A DNA stretch of 64,000 bases, from NCBI RefSeq assembly GCF_014205835.1, contig NZ_JACHCQ010000011.1:82064-146063 (forward strand), written 5' to 3'. Each line of letters opens with the position of its first letter. Position 1 is the stretch's first letter. The notes under the pieces were generated by a model that searched no databases, was not told where the DNA came from, and saw only the letters and a program-made list of their open reading frames with translations. The translations under genes were made by a program, and so were the position numbers. This DNA is from Pedobacter sp. AK013 (GTDB lineage Bacteria > Bacteroidota > Bacteroidia > Sphingobacteriales > Sphingobacteriaceae). Positions 55,447-63,923 of this stretch are shown here, piece by piece.

Positions 55447-55773
55447 CTAGCTTACACCGTGTAATTTTACTTTTAATCCATCCATGTTATTGTTTAACTG
55501 CAATTGGCAGGCTAAACGCGAGTTTGGTAACAGATCAGGCAAAGTATCTAACATGGCATACTCATCGTCTGTCATTTCGTTAAGTTTTTCTTCGCCTTCC
55601 AATACATCAACACAGCAGGTAGCACATAGCGCCATTCCGCCACATGTAGCCAGAATATCGTACTCTGATGCTTTTAAAAACTCCATCAGGCTTAAACCCA
55701 TGTCGGTTGGTGCAACGTGTTCAGTAACCGAGCCATCCGGCTCCTGCATATATATGTTAATGTTGTTTTCCAT
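55447..55773 (-). CDS. 2Fe-2S ferredoxin, adrenodoxin type
   Basis: A 108-residue electron carrier. Cluster ligands are Cys44, Cys50, Cys53 and Cys89: the CX5CX2C pattern (ATCGGMALCATCC) plus the late Cys in SRLACQLQL. This is the adrenodoxin/putidaredoxin type. A Cys54 directly after the third ligand is extra. It lies 42 bases after the reductase gene on the same strand, and the pair is probably one electron-transfer system. The final electron acceptor is not in the window. Confidence 0.93.
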   Translation of the reverse strand: MENNINIYMQEPDGSVTEHVAPTDMGLSLMEFLKASEYDILATCGGMALCATCCVDVLEGEEKLNEMTDDEYAMLDTLPDLLPNSRLACQLQLNNNMDGLKVKLHGVS

Positions 55774-55815
55774 TTTTTACGCTTATGATTTGTAGCGACA
55801 AATATAGGAGAAAGC

Positions 55816-56826
55816 TTAAAATTCTGAAACTCCGTTTACAGTTGTATATTTCATGGTATATTTTACACCTGGGTTCATGTAAGAATAAGCGCTGTGGCTC
55901 ATTAATGCAGCTTCGTGGAAACCACAAAGAATTAATTTTAGTTTATTGGTGTAAGTATTGATATCACCAATAGCATAAATTCCAGGGATATTTGTCGAGT
56001 AATCATCAACATTAACCTCGATAGCACTTTTGTTAATGTTTAAGTTCCAGTCTTCGATCGGGCCTAATTTAGGACTCAAACCAAACAAAGGAATTAAATG
56101 ATCAGCCTCCACCACTGTTTTTTCCATAGTACGGTTCTGCACAATTTCAACTTGCTCTAACTTATCAGTTCCATGTACGGCCTGAAGGTTGCTGTTTAAA
56201 ACCAGGTTGATTTTTCCACTTTCGGCCAATGCCATTACTTTAGCAACAGAATCTGGTGCACCACGGAAACTCTCGCTTCGGTGCACTAAAGTTAATTCAG
56301 AACAAACTTCTGCTAAATATATGGTCCAGTCTAAAGCAGAATCGCCACCGCCGGCAATCACCATTTTCTGATCGCGATACTTCTCCGGGTCCAGGATCAT
56401 ATAGTTTACGCCTTTACCGTTTTCAAAATTTTCTAAATTTTCTACAGCTGGTTTACGTGGCTCAAAACAGCCTAAACCCCCGGCAATTACCACAACTTTC
56501 GCTTCGATAATGGTACCCATATTGGTAGTTAAAACAAAATCGGCTTCGCCACGCTTTTCTAAACCTTCAATACGTTCACCTAAAGTAAATGTTGGATGGA
56601 AAGGTTTTGCCTGCTCCATTAAGTTATCGATAAGTTCCTGCGCCAACACAGAAGGATAACCAGGGATATCGTATATTGGTTTTTTAGGGTAAATTTCAGA
56701 CAGCTGACCACCAACCTGCGGCAAGTAGTCAATTAAATGGCAACGCATTTTTAATAAACCGGCTTCAAAAATGGCAAATAAACCAACCGGACCAGCGCCT
56801 ATTACGGCTATATCAGTAGTGATCAT
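55816..56826 (-). CDS. Ferredoxin-NADP reductase, thioredoxin-reductase-like
   Basis: A 336-residue FAD flavoprotein of the YumC type, which transfers electrons between NADPH and ferredoxin. The FAD dinucleotide motif is IAVIGAGPVGLFAIFEAG, followed by PQVGGQLSEIYPKKPIYDIPGYP. The NADPH motif is VIAGGGDSALDWTIYL. The C-terminal FAD motif is PGIYAIGDINTYTNKLKLI. There is no CxxC active site, which separates it from thioredoxin reductase. It is the first gene of a two-gene operon with the ferredoxin, and the likely physiological partner is encoded downstream. Confidence 0.92.
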   Translation of the reverse strand: MITTDIAVIGAGPVGLFAIFEAGLLKMRCHLIDYLPQVGGQLSEIYPKKPIYDIPGYPSVLAQELIDNLMEQAKPFHPTFTLGERIEGLEKRGEADFVLTTNMGTIIEAKVVVIAGGLGCFEPRKPAVENLENFENGKGVNYMILDPEKYRDQKMVIAGGGDSALDWTIYLAEVCSELTLVHRSESFRGAPDSVAKVMALAESGKINLVLNSNLQAVHGTDKLEQVEIVQNRTMEKTVVEADHLIPLFGLSPKLGPIEDWNLNINKSAIEVNVDDYSTNIPGIYAIGDINTYTNKLKLILCGFHEAALMSHSAYSYMNPGVKYTMKYTTVNGVSEF

Positions 56827-57403
56827 TAAAAAAAATTTAACGCAAAGTTACGAAATAAAGTATTACCAATTCTGCTATTTAGAAATATTCTAGATAATTT
56901 TGCAATACTATTATATTCAGTATTTTATATTCCTTAACTCAATAAAAAGCAAAAGTTAAGGGTTTTTAGCGACTTAAAGCAAATTATAATTGGTCTATGG
57001 ATTTAGTGGGAGTTGGTTTTTGTTATATTCTTGGTAGATCGTCATTCACAATGAAGTTGTGTGTCATGATCAATCTTTTTCCGATCTGTCATCCTGAGGG
57101 ATAATTTATTTTATAAAAATCAATATAAATGACAAGTGAATTTAAAAGAGATAATATCGTCATTTCGACTGAAGCTTGCCAATTTTTCATTGGTAGCGTA
57201 ATGGAGAAATCTTTAAACTTTTCGATAACATAGTTCAAAGATCTCTCCGCTCCGCTTTGCTTCGGTCGAGATGACGATTTTTCTACTGGGGCCTGTTAAT
57301 GGTAGGAAAGAAGAATCTTAAGCGATGAAACAGGTCTCCATAGATAAAGATTGCTTCGCACAGCCTCTGGGTTCTTTACTGCATGCAGAATGACAAAAAT
57401 GAG
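56827..57403. repeat. Repeat-bearing gap before the prolyl oligopeptidase end
   Basis: No gene is seen in 577 bases. A palindromic repeat at 57158..57278 has arms CGTCATTTCGAC and GTCGAGATGACG (one mismatch) and inner GGAGAAATCTTT / AAAGATCTCTCC arms; it is the second copy of the element at 4886. A degenerate GTCATCCTGAGG piece lies near 57089. The 56827-57000 part probably holds the promoter of the reductase. Confidence 0.6.
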
Positions 57404-59530
57404 CTACCAACTCATCCCCAAATTCTGAAATACAAAGCTCCACACATCGCTGGCTTCTTCAATCAACTTAGTGGTGGGTTTACCGGCACCATGCCCCGCT
57501 TTGGTTTCGATACGGATCAGCATCGGGTTATTGCCTTTGTATTTTTCCTGTAGGGTTGCCGCAAATTTAAAAGAGTGTGCAGGTACCACACGATCGTCGT
57601 GATCGGCTGTGGTAATTAATGTGGCCGGATAGTTCACACCGCTTTTTATGTTATGAAGCGGTGAATATTTGATCAGGTAATCGAAATCTTCCTTTTTGTC
57701 GCTTGTTCCATATTCAACGGCCCAGCCCCAGCCAACAGTAAATTTATGGTAACGCAGCATGTCGAGCACGCCAACGGCAGGTAAAGCCACTTTAAAAAGA
57801 TCGGGTCTTTGGGTCATGCAAGCCCCTACCAGCAGACCACCGTTTGAGCCGCCAGATATGGCGATTTTAGCAGGATTGGTATATTTTTCCTTAATTAGGT
57901 ACTCTGCTGCGGCAATAAAATCGTCGAAAACATTCTGTTTTTTTGCTAACATACCGCCTTTGTGCCATGCTTCGCCATATTCACTTCCGCCACGCAAACT
58001 TGGCTGAACGTAAATGCCGCCACGCTCTAAAAATAGCATCCTCGAAAGACTGAATCCTGGTGTTAAACTGATCTGGAAACCGCCATATGCATAAAGATAA
58101 ACCGGGTTGTTGCCGTTTAGTTTGATGCCTTTTTTATGTACGATAAACATAGGTACTTTTGTGCCATCTTTTGACGGATAAAACACCTGTTTGGTTTCAT
58201 AGTTATCTGTATTAAACTGGAGATCTGATTTTTTATATAATATCGATTCGCTTTTGGTGATGTCGTAACGGTAAATCGTGCCTGGAGTGGTGAAATTAGA
58301 AAAGGTATAAAAAAAATCTTTATCCTCTTTGTAGCCACCAAAGCCTCCAACAGTTCCAATTGCTGGTAGTTTTACATCGCCTATTTTCTTTCCGGTTAAA
58401 TCAAACTGAATAATATTGGTGCTTGCATCTTTTAGGTAAGAGGCCCAGAGAAATCCTCCGCCAGTTCCAATACCCTCTAAAGCCAATTTCGATTCAGGGA
58501 TAATTTTTTGCCAGTTTTTAGGATCTGCATTTTTGGGATCAACCAAAACTACCTGCTTGTTTTCGGCTCCGAGATCGGTGTTTACCAATAGTTTGTCGCC
58601 AACATTATCAATAACGCTGTGGTTGTTTTCAAAGCCTTTAACCAATAAGGTAATTTTGCTATCTGGCACTTTTAAATCTTGATAATAAAGCGCATTGCCC
58701 GAAGTGCCGGCACTGGCATAAACGATCAGAAAGCGCTCATCTTCTGTAACACTGGCGCCGAAATATAAATTTGGATTGGTTTTGTCTTCAAAAATTAACT
58801 GGTCATTTCGTTGCTGATCACCCAATTGATGGAAATACACTTTTTGGTATTTGTTGGCAGCAGAAAGATCGGTTCCTTTGGTAGGCTCATCAAATTTACT
58901 GTAGTAAAAACCATCGCCTTTCCAAGCTGCCCCAGAGAATTTGGTCCATTTTAGCTCATCGGTCAATTTGGTTTTACTGGCAATATCCATTACATAAATA
59001 TTGCTCCAGTCTGATCCTGCTTGTGCAACCGAATAGGCCAGGTACTTTTTATCGTGCGAAAAACCCAGTAGCGAAACAGCCGCTGTTCCATCTTTTGTAA
59101 GTTTATTTGGGTCGAGAAAAACTTCTTCTTTACCTTCTAGACCCTTTTTAATAAACCAGATACTTTGGTTTTGAAGGCCATCGTTTTTAGTGAAGAAATA
59201 ATATTCGCCAACCTTAAAAGGTGCGCTTTCTTTAGGGTAATTCCATAATGCTGTTAAACGCTTTTTAATATCAGGGCGGTAGGGAATTTGCTCTAGATAG
59301 TTTTGGGTAACCTTATTTTCGGCTATAACCCAGGCTTTTGTCTCTGCTGAGGTATCATTCTCCAGCCATCTGTAAGGGTCGGCAATGGTTGTTCCGAAAT
59401 AATTATCTTTTGTGCTGTCTTTTTTTGTTTCAGGATATTTCATTAATGTTATTTTTTCTACAGGTTTTTTGCCCTGGTTACAGGCAAATAGACTTAATGC
59501 AAATAAGCTCAATAGAATTTGTTTTTTCAT
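57404..59530 (-). CDS. Prolyl oligopeptidase-family serine peptidase (S9A), lipoprotein
   Basis: A 708-residue predicted periplasmic lipoprotein that cuts peptides after proline. The lipobox is LSLFACNQGKKP (Cys near residue 17). The beta-propeller part (about 75-440) precedes the alpha/beta hydrolase. The serine is Ser562 in ISGGSNGGLLVGA, the Asp is in TTADHDDRVVPAHSF, and the His in ETKAGHGAGKPT. The start PYRWLENDTSAETKAWV matches the N-terminal hallmark of the family. Length matches family members (about 690-720). It is divergent from lpxH. Confidence 0.93.
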   Translation of the reverse strand: MKKQILLSLFALSLFACNQGKKPVEKITLMKYPETKKDSTKDNYFGTTIADPYRWLENDTSAETKAWVIAENKVTQNYLEQIPYRPDIKKRLTALWNYPKESAPFKVGEYYFFTKNDGLQNQSIWFIKKGLEGKEEVFLDPNKLTKDGTAAVSLLGFSHDKKYLAYSVAQAGSDWSNIYVMDIASKTKLTDELKWTKFSGAAWKGDGFYYSKFDEPTKGTDLSAANKYQKVYFHQLGDQQRNDQLIFEDKTNPNLYFGASVTEDERFLIVYASAGTSGNALYYQDLKVPDSKITLLVKGFENNHSVIDNVGDKLLVNTDLGAENKQVVLVDPKNADPKNWQKIIPESKLALEGIGTGGGFLWASYLKDASTNIIQFDLTGKKIGDVKLPAIGTVGGFGGYKEDKDFFYTFSNFTTPGTIYRYDITKSESILYKKSDLQFNTDNYETKQVFYPSKDGTKVPMFIVHKKGIKLNGNNPVYLYAYGGFQISLTPGFSLSRMLFLERGGIYVQPSLRGGSEYGEAWHKGGMLAKKQNVFDDFIAAAEYLIKEKYTNPAKIAISGGSNGGLLVGACMTQRPDLFKVALPAVGVLDMLRYHKFTVGWGWAVEYGTSDKKEDFDYLIKYSPLHNIKSGVNYPATLITTADHDDRVVPAHSFKFAATLQEKYKGNNPMLIRIETKAGHGAGKPTTKLIEEASDVWSFVFQNLGMSW

Positions 59531-59592
59531 CTTTAGTGAGATTTGTTTACTAATATATGTCTTTTTTCCTTCGGTATGATTACACAGATTGC

Positions 59593-59634
59593 TGCACTTT
59601 AGACTTTGGTCTTTCTGCTTTAGTCTTTAAGCTT
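59593..59634 (+). repeat. Degenerate heptad repeat next to the lpxH promoter
   Basis: Six consecutive 7-mers (TGCACTT, TAGACTT, TGGTCTT, TCTGCTT, TAGTCTT, TAAGCTT) share the pattern TnnnCTT and end seven bases before the -7 element. It has the same position as the array at 6600. Confidence 0.65.
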
Positions 59635-59641
59635 TTTCCCT

Positions 59642-59649
59642 TACCTTTG
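59642..59649 (+). promoter_or_regulatory. -7 promoter element for lpxH
   Basis: TACCTTTG matches TAnnTTTG only nine bases before the ATG at 59659. That implies a very short or absent 5' leader. Confidence 0.55.
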
Positions 59650-59658
59650 GATTTGTAC

Positions 59659-60408
59659 ATGGCTAAAAATATTTACTTCGCTTCCGATTTTCATTTAGGC
59701 ACTCCAAATTATGCCGAAAGCCGTGCCCGTGAAGCGCGTATTGTAAGTTGGCTAAATTTTATAGAACCAAATTGCAGCGAGTTGTTTTTGATGGGCGATA
59801 TTTTCGATTTCTGGTTCGAGTATGCTAAAGTGATTCCAAAAGGATTTATCCGTTTACAGGGTAAATTGGCTGCCATGGCCGATGGGGGGATAAAAATCTA
59901 TTTTTTTAAAGGCAACCATGATATGTGGGTACGCAGTTATTTCACTCAGGAAATCGGCATGGAAATCATCAGCGATGAACTGATCATCGAAAGGGCTGGT
60001 AAAAAATTCTACCTGCACCATGGCGACGGCTTAGGCCCGGGAGATAATAAATACAAATTTTTAAGAAAGATTTTTAGAAGTAAGTTTTGCCAATGGCTGT
60101 TTGCCCGTTTGCATCCTAATTTGGGTATCGGTATTGCCAATGGCTGGAGCCAGGGTAGTAGGGCTGCACAAACGGAGAAAGAGGTGTTTTTAGGGGAGGA
60201 TAAAGAATGGCTGGCCATTTATGCCAAAGAGCAATTACAGAAAACACATTTCGATTATTTTATTTTCGGGCATAGACACCTGCCGCTCGATATCGATTTA
60301 GGTAAGGGAAGCCGCTATGTAAATATTGGTGAATGGCTTAACTACAATTCTTATGGGGTGTTTGATGGGCAGGATTTAAAATTGGAATATTATAAGCCAG
60401 ATGCTTAA
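59659..60408 (+). CDS. lpxH: UDP-2,3-diacylglucosamine diphosphatase-like enzyme
   Basis: Hydrolyses UDP-2,3-diacylglucosamine to lipid X in lipid A synthesis. The frame opens at 59557, but the ATG at 59659 gives the family's normal start (MAKNIYFASDFHLGTPN) and lies just after the -7 element; this gives 249 residues. Metal ligands are in FASDFHLG, MGDIFDFWFE, KGNHDMW, LHHGDGLGPGD and FGHRHLPLD, the full metallophosphoesterase set. Other short phosphoesterases would share the motifs, but the length and sequence around DFWFEY fit LpxH well. It is divergent from the prolyl oligopeptidase. Confidence 0.87.
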   Translation: MAKNIYFASDFHLGTPNYAESRAREARIVSWLNFIEPNCSELFLMGDIFDFWFEYAKVIPKGFIRLQGKLAAMADGGIKIYFFKGNHDMWVRSYFTQEIGMEIISDELIIERAGKKFYLHHGDGLGPGDNKYKFLRKIFRSKFCQWLFARLHPNLGIGIANGWSQGSRAAQTEKEVFLGEDKEWLAIYAKEQLQKTHFDYFIFGHRHLPLDIDLGKGSRYVNIGEWLNYNSYGVFDGQDLKLEYYKPDA

Positions 60409-60429
60409 TTTTTAATCGTTTAGTTATTA

Positions 60430-61220
60430 GGAGTCGCTGTTGCCTAAGCGCATGGTCCGCTGTTCCTAAACCCGATAGAACGGAAAGCCCGGAGCGCAGC
60501 GAGGACTTGGAGAGATAGCGGGGCTACCGGCCGCCATAGGATCGGAACTGCTCATTTCCAAAACTGCTCTAAAATAATAATAATACCTTAATTGTAAATT
60601 AATTTTTAGGCCAGAAACTAATGTCTTTTTTCGGAAAGCATTGTCTGTAGCTTTTTTTAATGTTCGTCGGGCTTTTCTTTATAGTCCCGATGAAAAATCG
60701 GGCGCTGGCACTACAATCCCGTTTAGGTACATTGGTTTCTGCTGCTATTCAGGGCTGCAATCTGTCTAAAATGCACCGACTTTGTTTCTAAACCCGATAA
60801 AACGAAAAGCCCGGAGCGCAGCGCGGACTTGAAGTGATAGCGGGGCTGCTGGCTGCCATAAGTGAGGAACTGCCCATTTCCAAAACCTCTAAATAATGCT
60901 TTTCTCCGGCATAAAACTATTTTTCCAACTATATTGATGTCTGTTTTTTCGGAAAGCAAAACCTGAAGCTTTTCTTAATGTTCGTCGGGCTTTTCGTTCT
61001 AGTCCCGATGAAAAATCGGGAGCTGCCACTGCAATCCCGTTTAGGTACGCAGGTTCCTGCTGCTATTCGGGTTTGCATAGTGCCTAGGTGCACCGCCCTT
61101 TATTCATAAACCCGATAAAACGAAAAGCCCGGAGCGAGGAACAAGTGAGGACTTGAAGTGATAGCGGGACTACCGGTCGCCAAAAGCACAGGACTGTTCA
61201 TTTCCAAAACCTTTTAAATA
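60430..61220. repeat. Degenerate tandem array, period about 320 bp, with internal hairpins
   Basis: Three copies of a 110-base block start with TAAACCCGAT at 60467, 60789 and 61107, spacing 322 and 318. Each continues with AAAGCCCGGAGCG, ATAGCGGG(G/A)CTACC-like sequence, and CATTTCCAAAAC. Two copies of a second block (TTTTTTCGGAAAGCA, CGTCGGGCTTTTC, CCCGATGAAAAATCGGG) lie between. The two blocks hold complementary segments such as GGGCTTTTCGTT and AACGAAAAGCCC about 130 bases apart. The segment from 61221 to 61397 holds no recognised feature apart from A/T-rich sequence. Confidence 0.8.
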
Positions 61221-61397
61221 AGACGATAACCATCTTTTTTTACACCTGCAGCATAGATGAAATATTTTTTCACTCCATCGTGCGGTTTCTGATTTTTTAT
61301 AAAACCATTCCTTAGGCTAATGCCGCTACAGTTAACAACTTGAAACAGTTAACCAATTAACCACCCTCCCCAAACAAACTAATTCAGCTTTTTTCCT

Positions 61398-61405
61398 TAT
61401 TTTTG
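61398..61405 (+). promoter_or_regulatory. -7 promoter element for prfA
   Basis: TATTTTTG matches TAnnTTTG, 57 bases before the prfA start. No TTTG box is seen at the usual -33 spacing. Confidence 0.45.
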
Positions 61406-61462
61406 CATTTCCTGAATTTTTGAGCCTATGCCAACCATCAGGAGATTTCAACAAGAATAAAT

Positions 61463-62536
61463 ATGTTAGATAAATTAGAAGCTATAAAGCTGCGTTGGGA
61501 AGATGTGGAAGAATCGTTAAGCAATCCGGATGTAATTCAGGATATGAAACGTTTTGCGGCTTTAAATAAAGAATATAAAGACCTGGGCAAGATTGTAGAT
61601 GAATATAAAGTCTACAAAAATGTAATGAGTAATATTGATGCCAACAAAGAAATTTTAGCTACTGAGAAGGATGCTGAAATGCGTGAGATGGCAAAAGAAG
61701 AGCTTGATCTTTTGTTAAAACAACAGGAAGAAATGGAAAGCAATATCCGTTTGATGTTGATTCCTAAAGATCCGGAAGATGCCAAAAATGCGGTTTTTGA
61801 GATCCGTGGTGGTACTGGTGGCGATGAAGCGGCTTTGTTTGCCGGCGATTTATACCGTATGTACACCCGTTATTTCGAAACTAAAGGATGGAAGGTTGAA
61901 ACTGTTGATGTAACAGAAGGTACTGCTGGCGGCTATAAAGAGGTAATTCTGAAAGTGAGCGGTGATGATGTTTATGGTCAGCTAAAGTACGAAAGTGGTG
62001 TACACCGTGTACAGCGTGTGCCAGATACCGAAACGCAGGGCCGTGTGCATACCTCAGCGGCTTCTGTAGCGGTTTTGCCAGAAGCGGAAGAAATTGATCT
62101 GTATATTAATCCGGCTGATATTGAATTGCAAACTTCGCGTTCAGGTGGTGCCGGTGGACAGAACGTAAATAAAGTAGAAACTAAAGTACAGTTAACGCAT
62201 AAACCATCAGGTATTGTAGTAGTTTGTCAACAGGAACGTTCACAGTTGGGTAACCGCGTTATTGCAATGGAGATGTTGCGTAGTAAACTTTACGATATCG
62301 AATTACAGAAAAAGAATGGAGATATTGCCGCCAAACGTAAAACGATGGTATCAACAGGAGATCGTTCGGCTAAGATCAGAACTTATAATTATCCGCAGGG
62401 CCGTGTTACCGAACACCGTATCGGCTTAACGATGTATAACCTGCCAAGCATTATGGATGGTGACATTCAGGAGATTATTGATGCACTTCAGTTTGCTGAA
62501 AATGCAGAGAAGATGCAGGAAGGTGCTGTAGGTTAA
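61463..62536 (+). CDS. prfA: Peptide chain release factor 1
   Basis: Recognises UAG and UAA stop codons and triggers peptide release on the ribosome. The 357-residue protein has an N-terminal coiled-coil domain (about 1-100), the codon-reading loop [14 protein letters not shown] with a PxT motif (187-189), and the GGQ motif in [12 protein letters not shown] (231-233), which acts in the peptidyl transferase centre. It follows the tandem repeat array and precedes tRNA-Asp. Because RF1 reads UAG, the amber codon in susC4 should normally be terminated in this organism. Confidence 0.97.
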   Translation: MLDKLEAIKLRWEDVEESLSNPDVIQDMKRFAALNKEYKDLGKIVDEYKVYKNVMSNIDANKEILATEKDAEMREMAKEELDLLLKQQEEMESNIRLMLIPKDPEDAKNAVFEIRGGTGGDEAALFAGDLYRMYTRYFETKGWKVETVDVTEGTAGGYKEVILKVSGDDVYGQLKYESGVHRVQRVPDTETQGRVHTSAASVAVLPEAEEIDLYINPADIELQTSRSGGAGGQNVNKVETKVQLTHKPSGIVVVCQQERSQLGNRVIAMEMLRSKLYDIELQKKNGDIAAKRKTMVSTGDRSAKIRTYNYPQGRVTEHRIGLTMYNLPSIMDGDIQEIIDALQFAENAEKMQEGAVG

Positions 62537-62562
62537 GGAGTTAAATATTTTTGAAAAAAAAG

Positions 62563-62593
62563 TTTGCAAATCAAGATATAGTCTCTATATTTG
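62563..62593 (+). promoter_or_regulatory. Textbook Bacteroidota promoter for tRNA-Asp
   Basis: TTTG at 62563-62566, a 19-base spacer, and TATATTTG at 62586-62593 match the TTTG / TAnnTTTG consensus exactly. The predicted start is near 62600, 40 bases before the tRNA. Confidence 0.85.
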
Positions 62594-62639
62594 CAACCTC
62601 GAAAGAGACAAGAGGTTCTAACTTTAAAGAAGAATAAAA

Positions 62640-62713
62640 GGAGTGGTAGTTCAGCTGGTTAGAATGCCTGCCTGTCACGCAGGAGGTCGCGGGTTCGAGT
62701 CCCGTCCATTCCG
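62640..62713 (+). tRNA. tRNA-Asp (GTC anticodon)
   Basis: A 74-base cloverleaf. The acceptor stem pairs GGAGTGG with CCATTCC (one G-U), the discriminator base is G, the D loop has AGCTGGTTAGA, the anticodon loop CTGTCAC has GTC at 62674-62676, and the T arm is GCGGGTTCGAGTCCCGT. The CCA end is not encoded. The promoter is at 62563 and a terminator directly follows. The gene is also the right-hand neighbour, or attachment site, of a recombinase that reads into it from the other strand. Confidence 0.97.
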
Positions 62714-63923
62714 CTGAGCGGGGGATTTGCAAAAATCCCCCGTTTTTTTTCGTAAATCAGTAAGTTTTTCTCCCTCATTTTCAGTGTGTTATGTGCTAGC
62801 AAGTCTATCATCGTCGGAGTTCGATAGATACCTTTTTCATAGTACAAATTGCTATCGAACCCCAACCTAATTAACTCTTGCTTCTCTATAGTGTTACTGA
62901 TATTGTAGATGTGTTTTAAGTCTGTCAATTTCTCCAAATTCTGCTGTACGATTTTATATGTTATTTGATGATCTGATGTTAGCTTTTGAATCGTCGCTTG
63001 AAGGCTAATCTTGGTACGGTTTATCGTTGCAGCCCACCGATCATATGTTTCTTTTGAAATCTGGTTAGTAATCCATTTTTCTTCAATGGAGAATTGCTTT
63101 ACTTCCTCCGCTTCCAGTGCTTTTTTCTTTTCTGCAAGTATTGCTTTATCCCCAGCAATCTTTTGGTCAAACACTTTGTCTGTATTCTGCCTAAGTTGTT
63201 TGACAATATTCTCAGGCAGGCTCATTAACTCGAATATCTGCGTTAAGCTGTCATGAGCTTTTACTGTGCTTAGGTTAAGATGATTCGTCTTGTTACACTT
63301 ATAATAGTAATAATATTTTCCCATCTTGCCCCTAGAAGGAGCCCCAGTAACAACTTTGCCGCAATGACATTTTAGAACCCCACGCAAGGGCATTTCGTCA
63401 TCTATGGTGACTTTTTCTTTGTCTGGCTTACGTAGCTTAGCCTGTGCCTGCTCCCAGGTATAGAGATCAATTATTGGAGTATGTTTTGCAGGGAACAATC
63501 CGCCGGGATATTCTTTAAATGGTTCTACGTACTGCATACCTGCATAAAGCGGATATGATAAAATCCTTTGAATGGCAACATTGCCAGATCTCGAAAATCC
63601 CATTTCTTTGGCTTGCTCTGCAATGAGGTATAAAGGCGTGTTGCGCAGATAAGCATCGAAGATATACCGTACGACTGTAGCCTCCTGTTCATTGATCACA
63701 AGATGGCGTTCCTTTCTCTCGCCAGTTTTGAAATATCCAAATGGAGGTCTTTTGTGTATATAGCGACCTTCCTTTGCTTTTGCTGTGTATATGCCACCGC
63801 GTACCTTAATGCTTCTATTAATATTGTCCTCTTCTGCCAACAGCAATTGGAGGCCAGCTCTAAAGAAACTGCCAGGTGTATCATAGTCGAAAGTGATCCC
63901 CTCAGTGCATATACCAATAAATT
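62659..63923 (-). pseudogene. Serine recombinase, cut in its catalytic domain and reading into tRNA-Asp
   Basis: The visible part is the C-terminal two thirds of a large serine recombinase. The end of the catalytic domain can be read from about 63923 as FIGICTEGITFDYDTPGSFFRAGL, followed by the E-helix LAEEDNINRSIKVRGGIY. The recombinase domain has the motif GRYIHKRPPFGYF, the zinc ribbon includes LKCHCGK and YKCNKTNH, and a Lys/Glu-rich coiled coil follows. The N-terminal active serine is absent. A stop codon and IS-like sequence precede the retained part; the TTG at 63846 is not a real start. At the other end the frame passes through the terminator and antisense tRNA, ending MDGTRTRDLLRDRQAF. 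Inactive in this form. Confidence 0.8.
62719..62750. terminator. Strong terminator after tRNA-Asp
   Basis: Perfect 10-base arms CGGGGGATTT and AAATCCCCCG around GCAA, followed by eight T. It is six bases past the tRNA. Confidence 0.95.

Noticed and set aside
59593..59634. Short tandem heptads as a CRISPR or satellite array
   Set aside because: Units are seven bases with no spacers; too short and degenerate.
60430..61220. CRISPR array
   Set aside because: Three copies at about 320-base spacing with degenerate, long units and no uniform short repeats or spacers.
62659..62720. The peptide MDGTRTRDLLRDRQAF as a real protein end
   Set aside because: It is the antisense translation of tRNA-Asp, a common annotation artefact.
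63844..63846. TTG at 63846 as the recombinase start
   Set aside because: Recognisable catalytic-domain sequence continues upstream of it, so it only marks a codon within a truncated gene.
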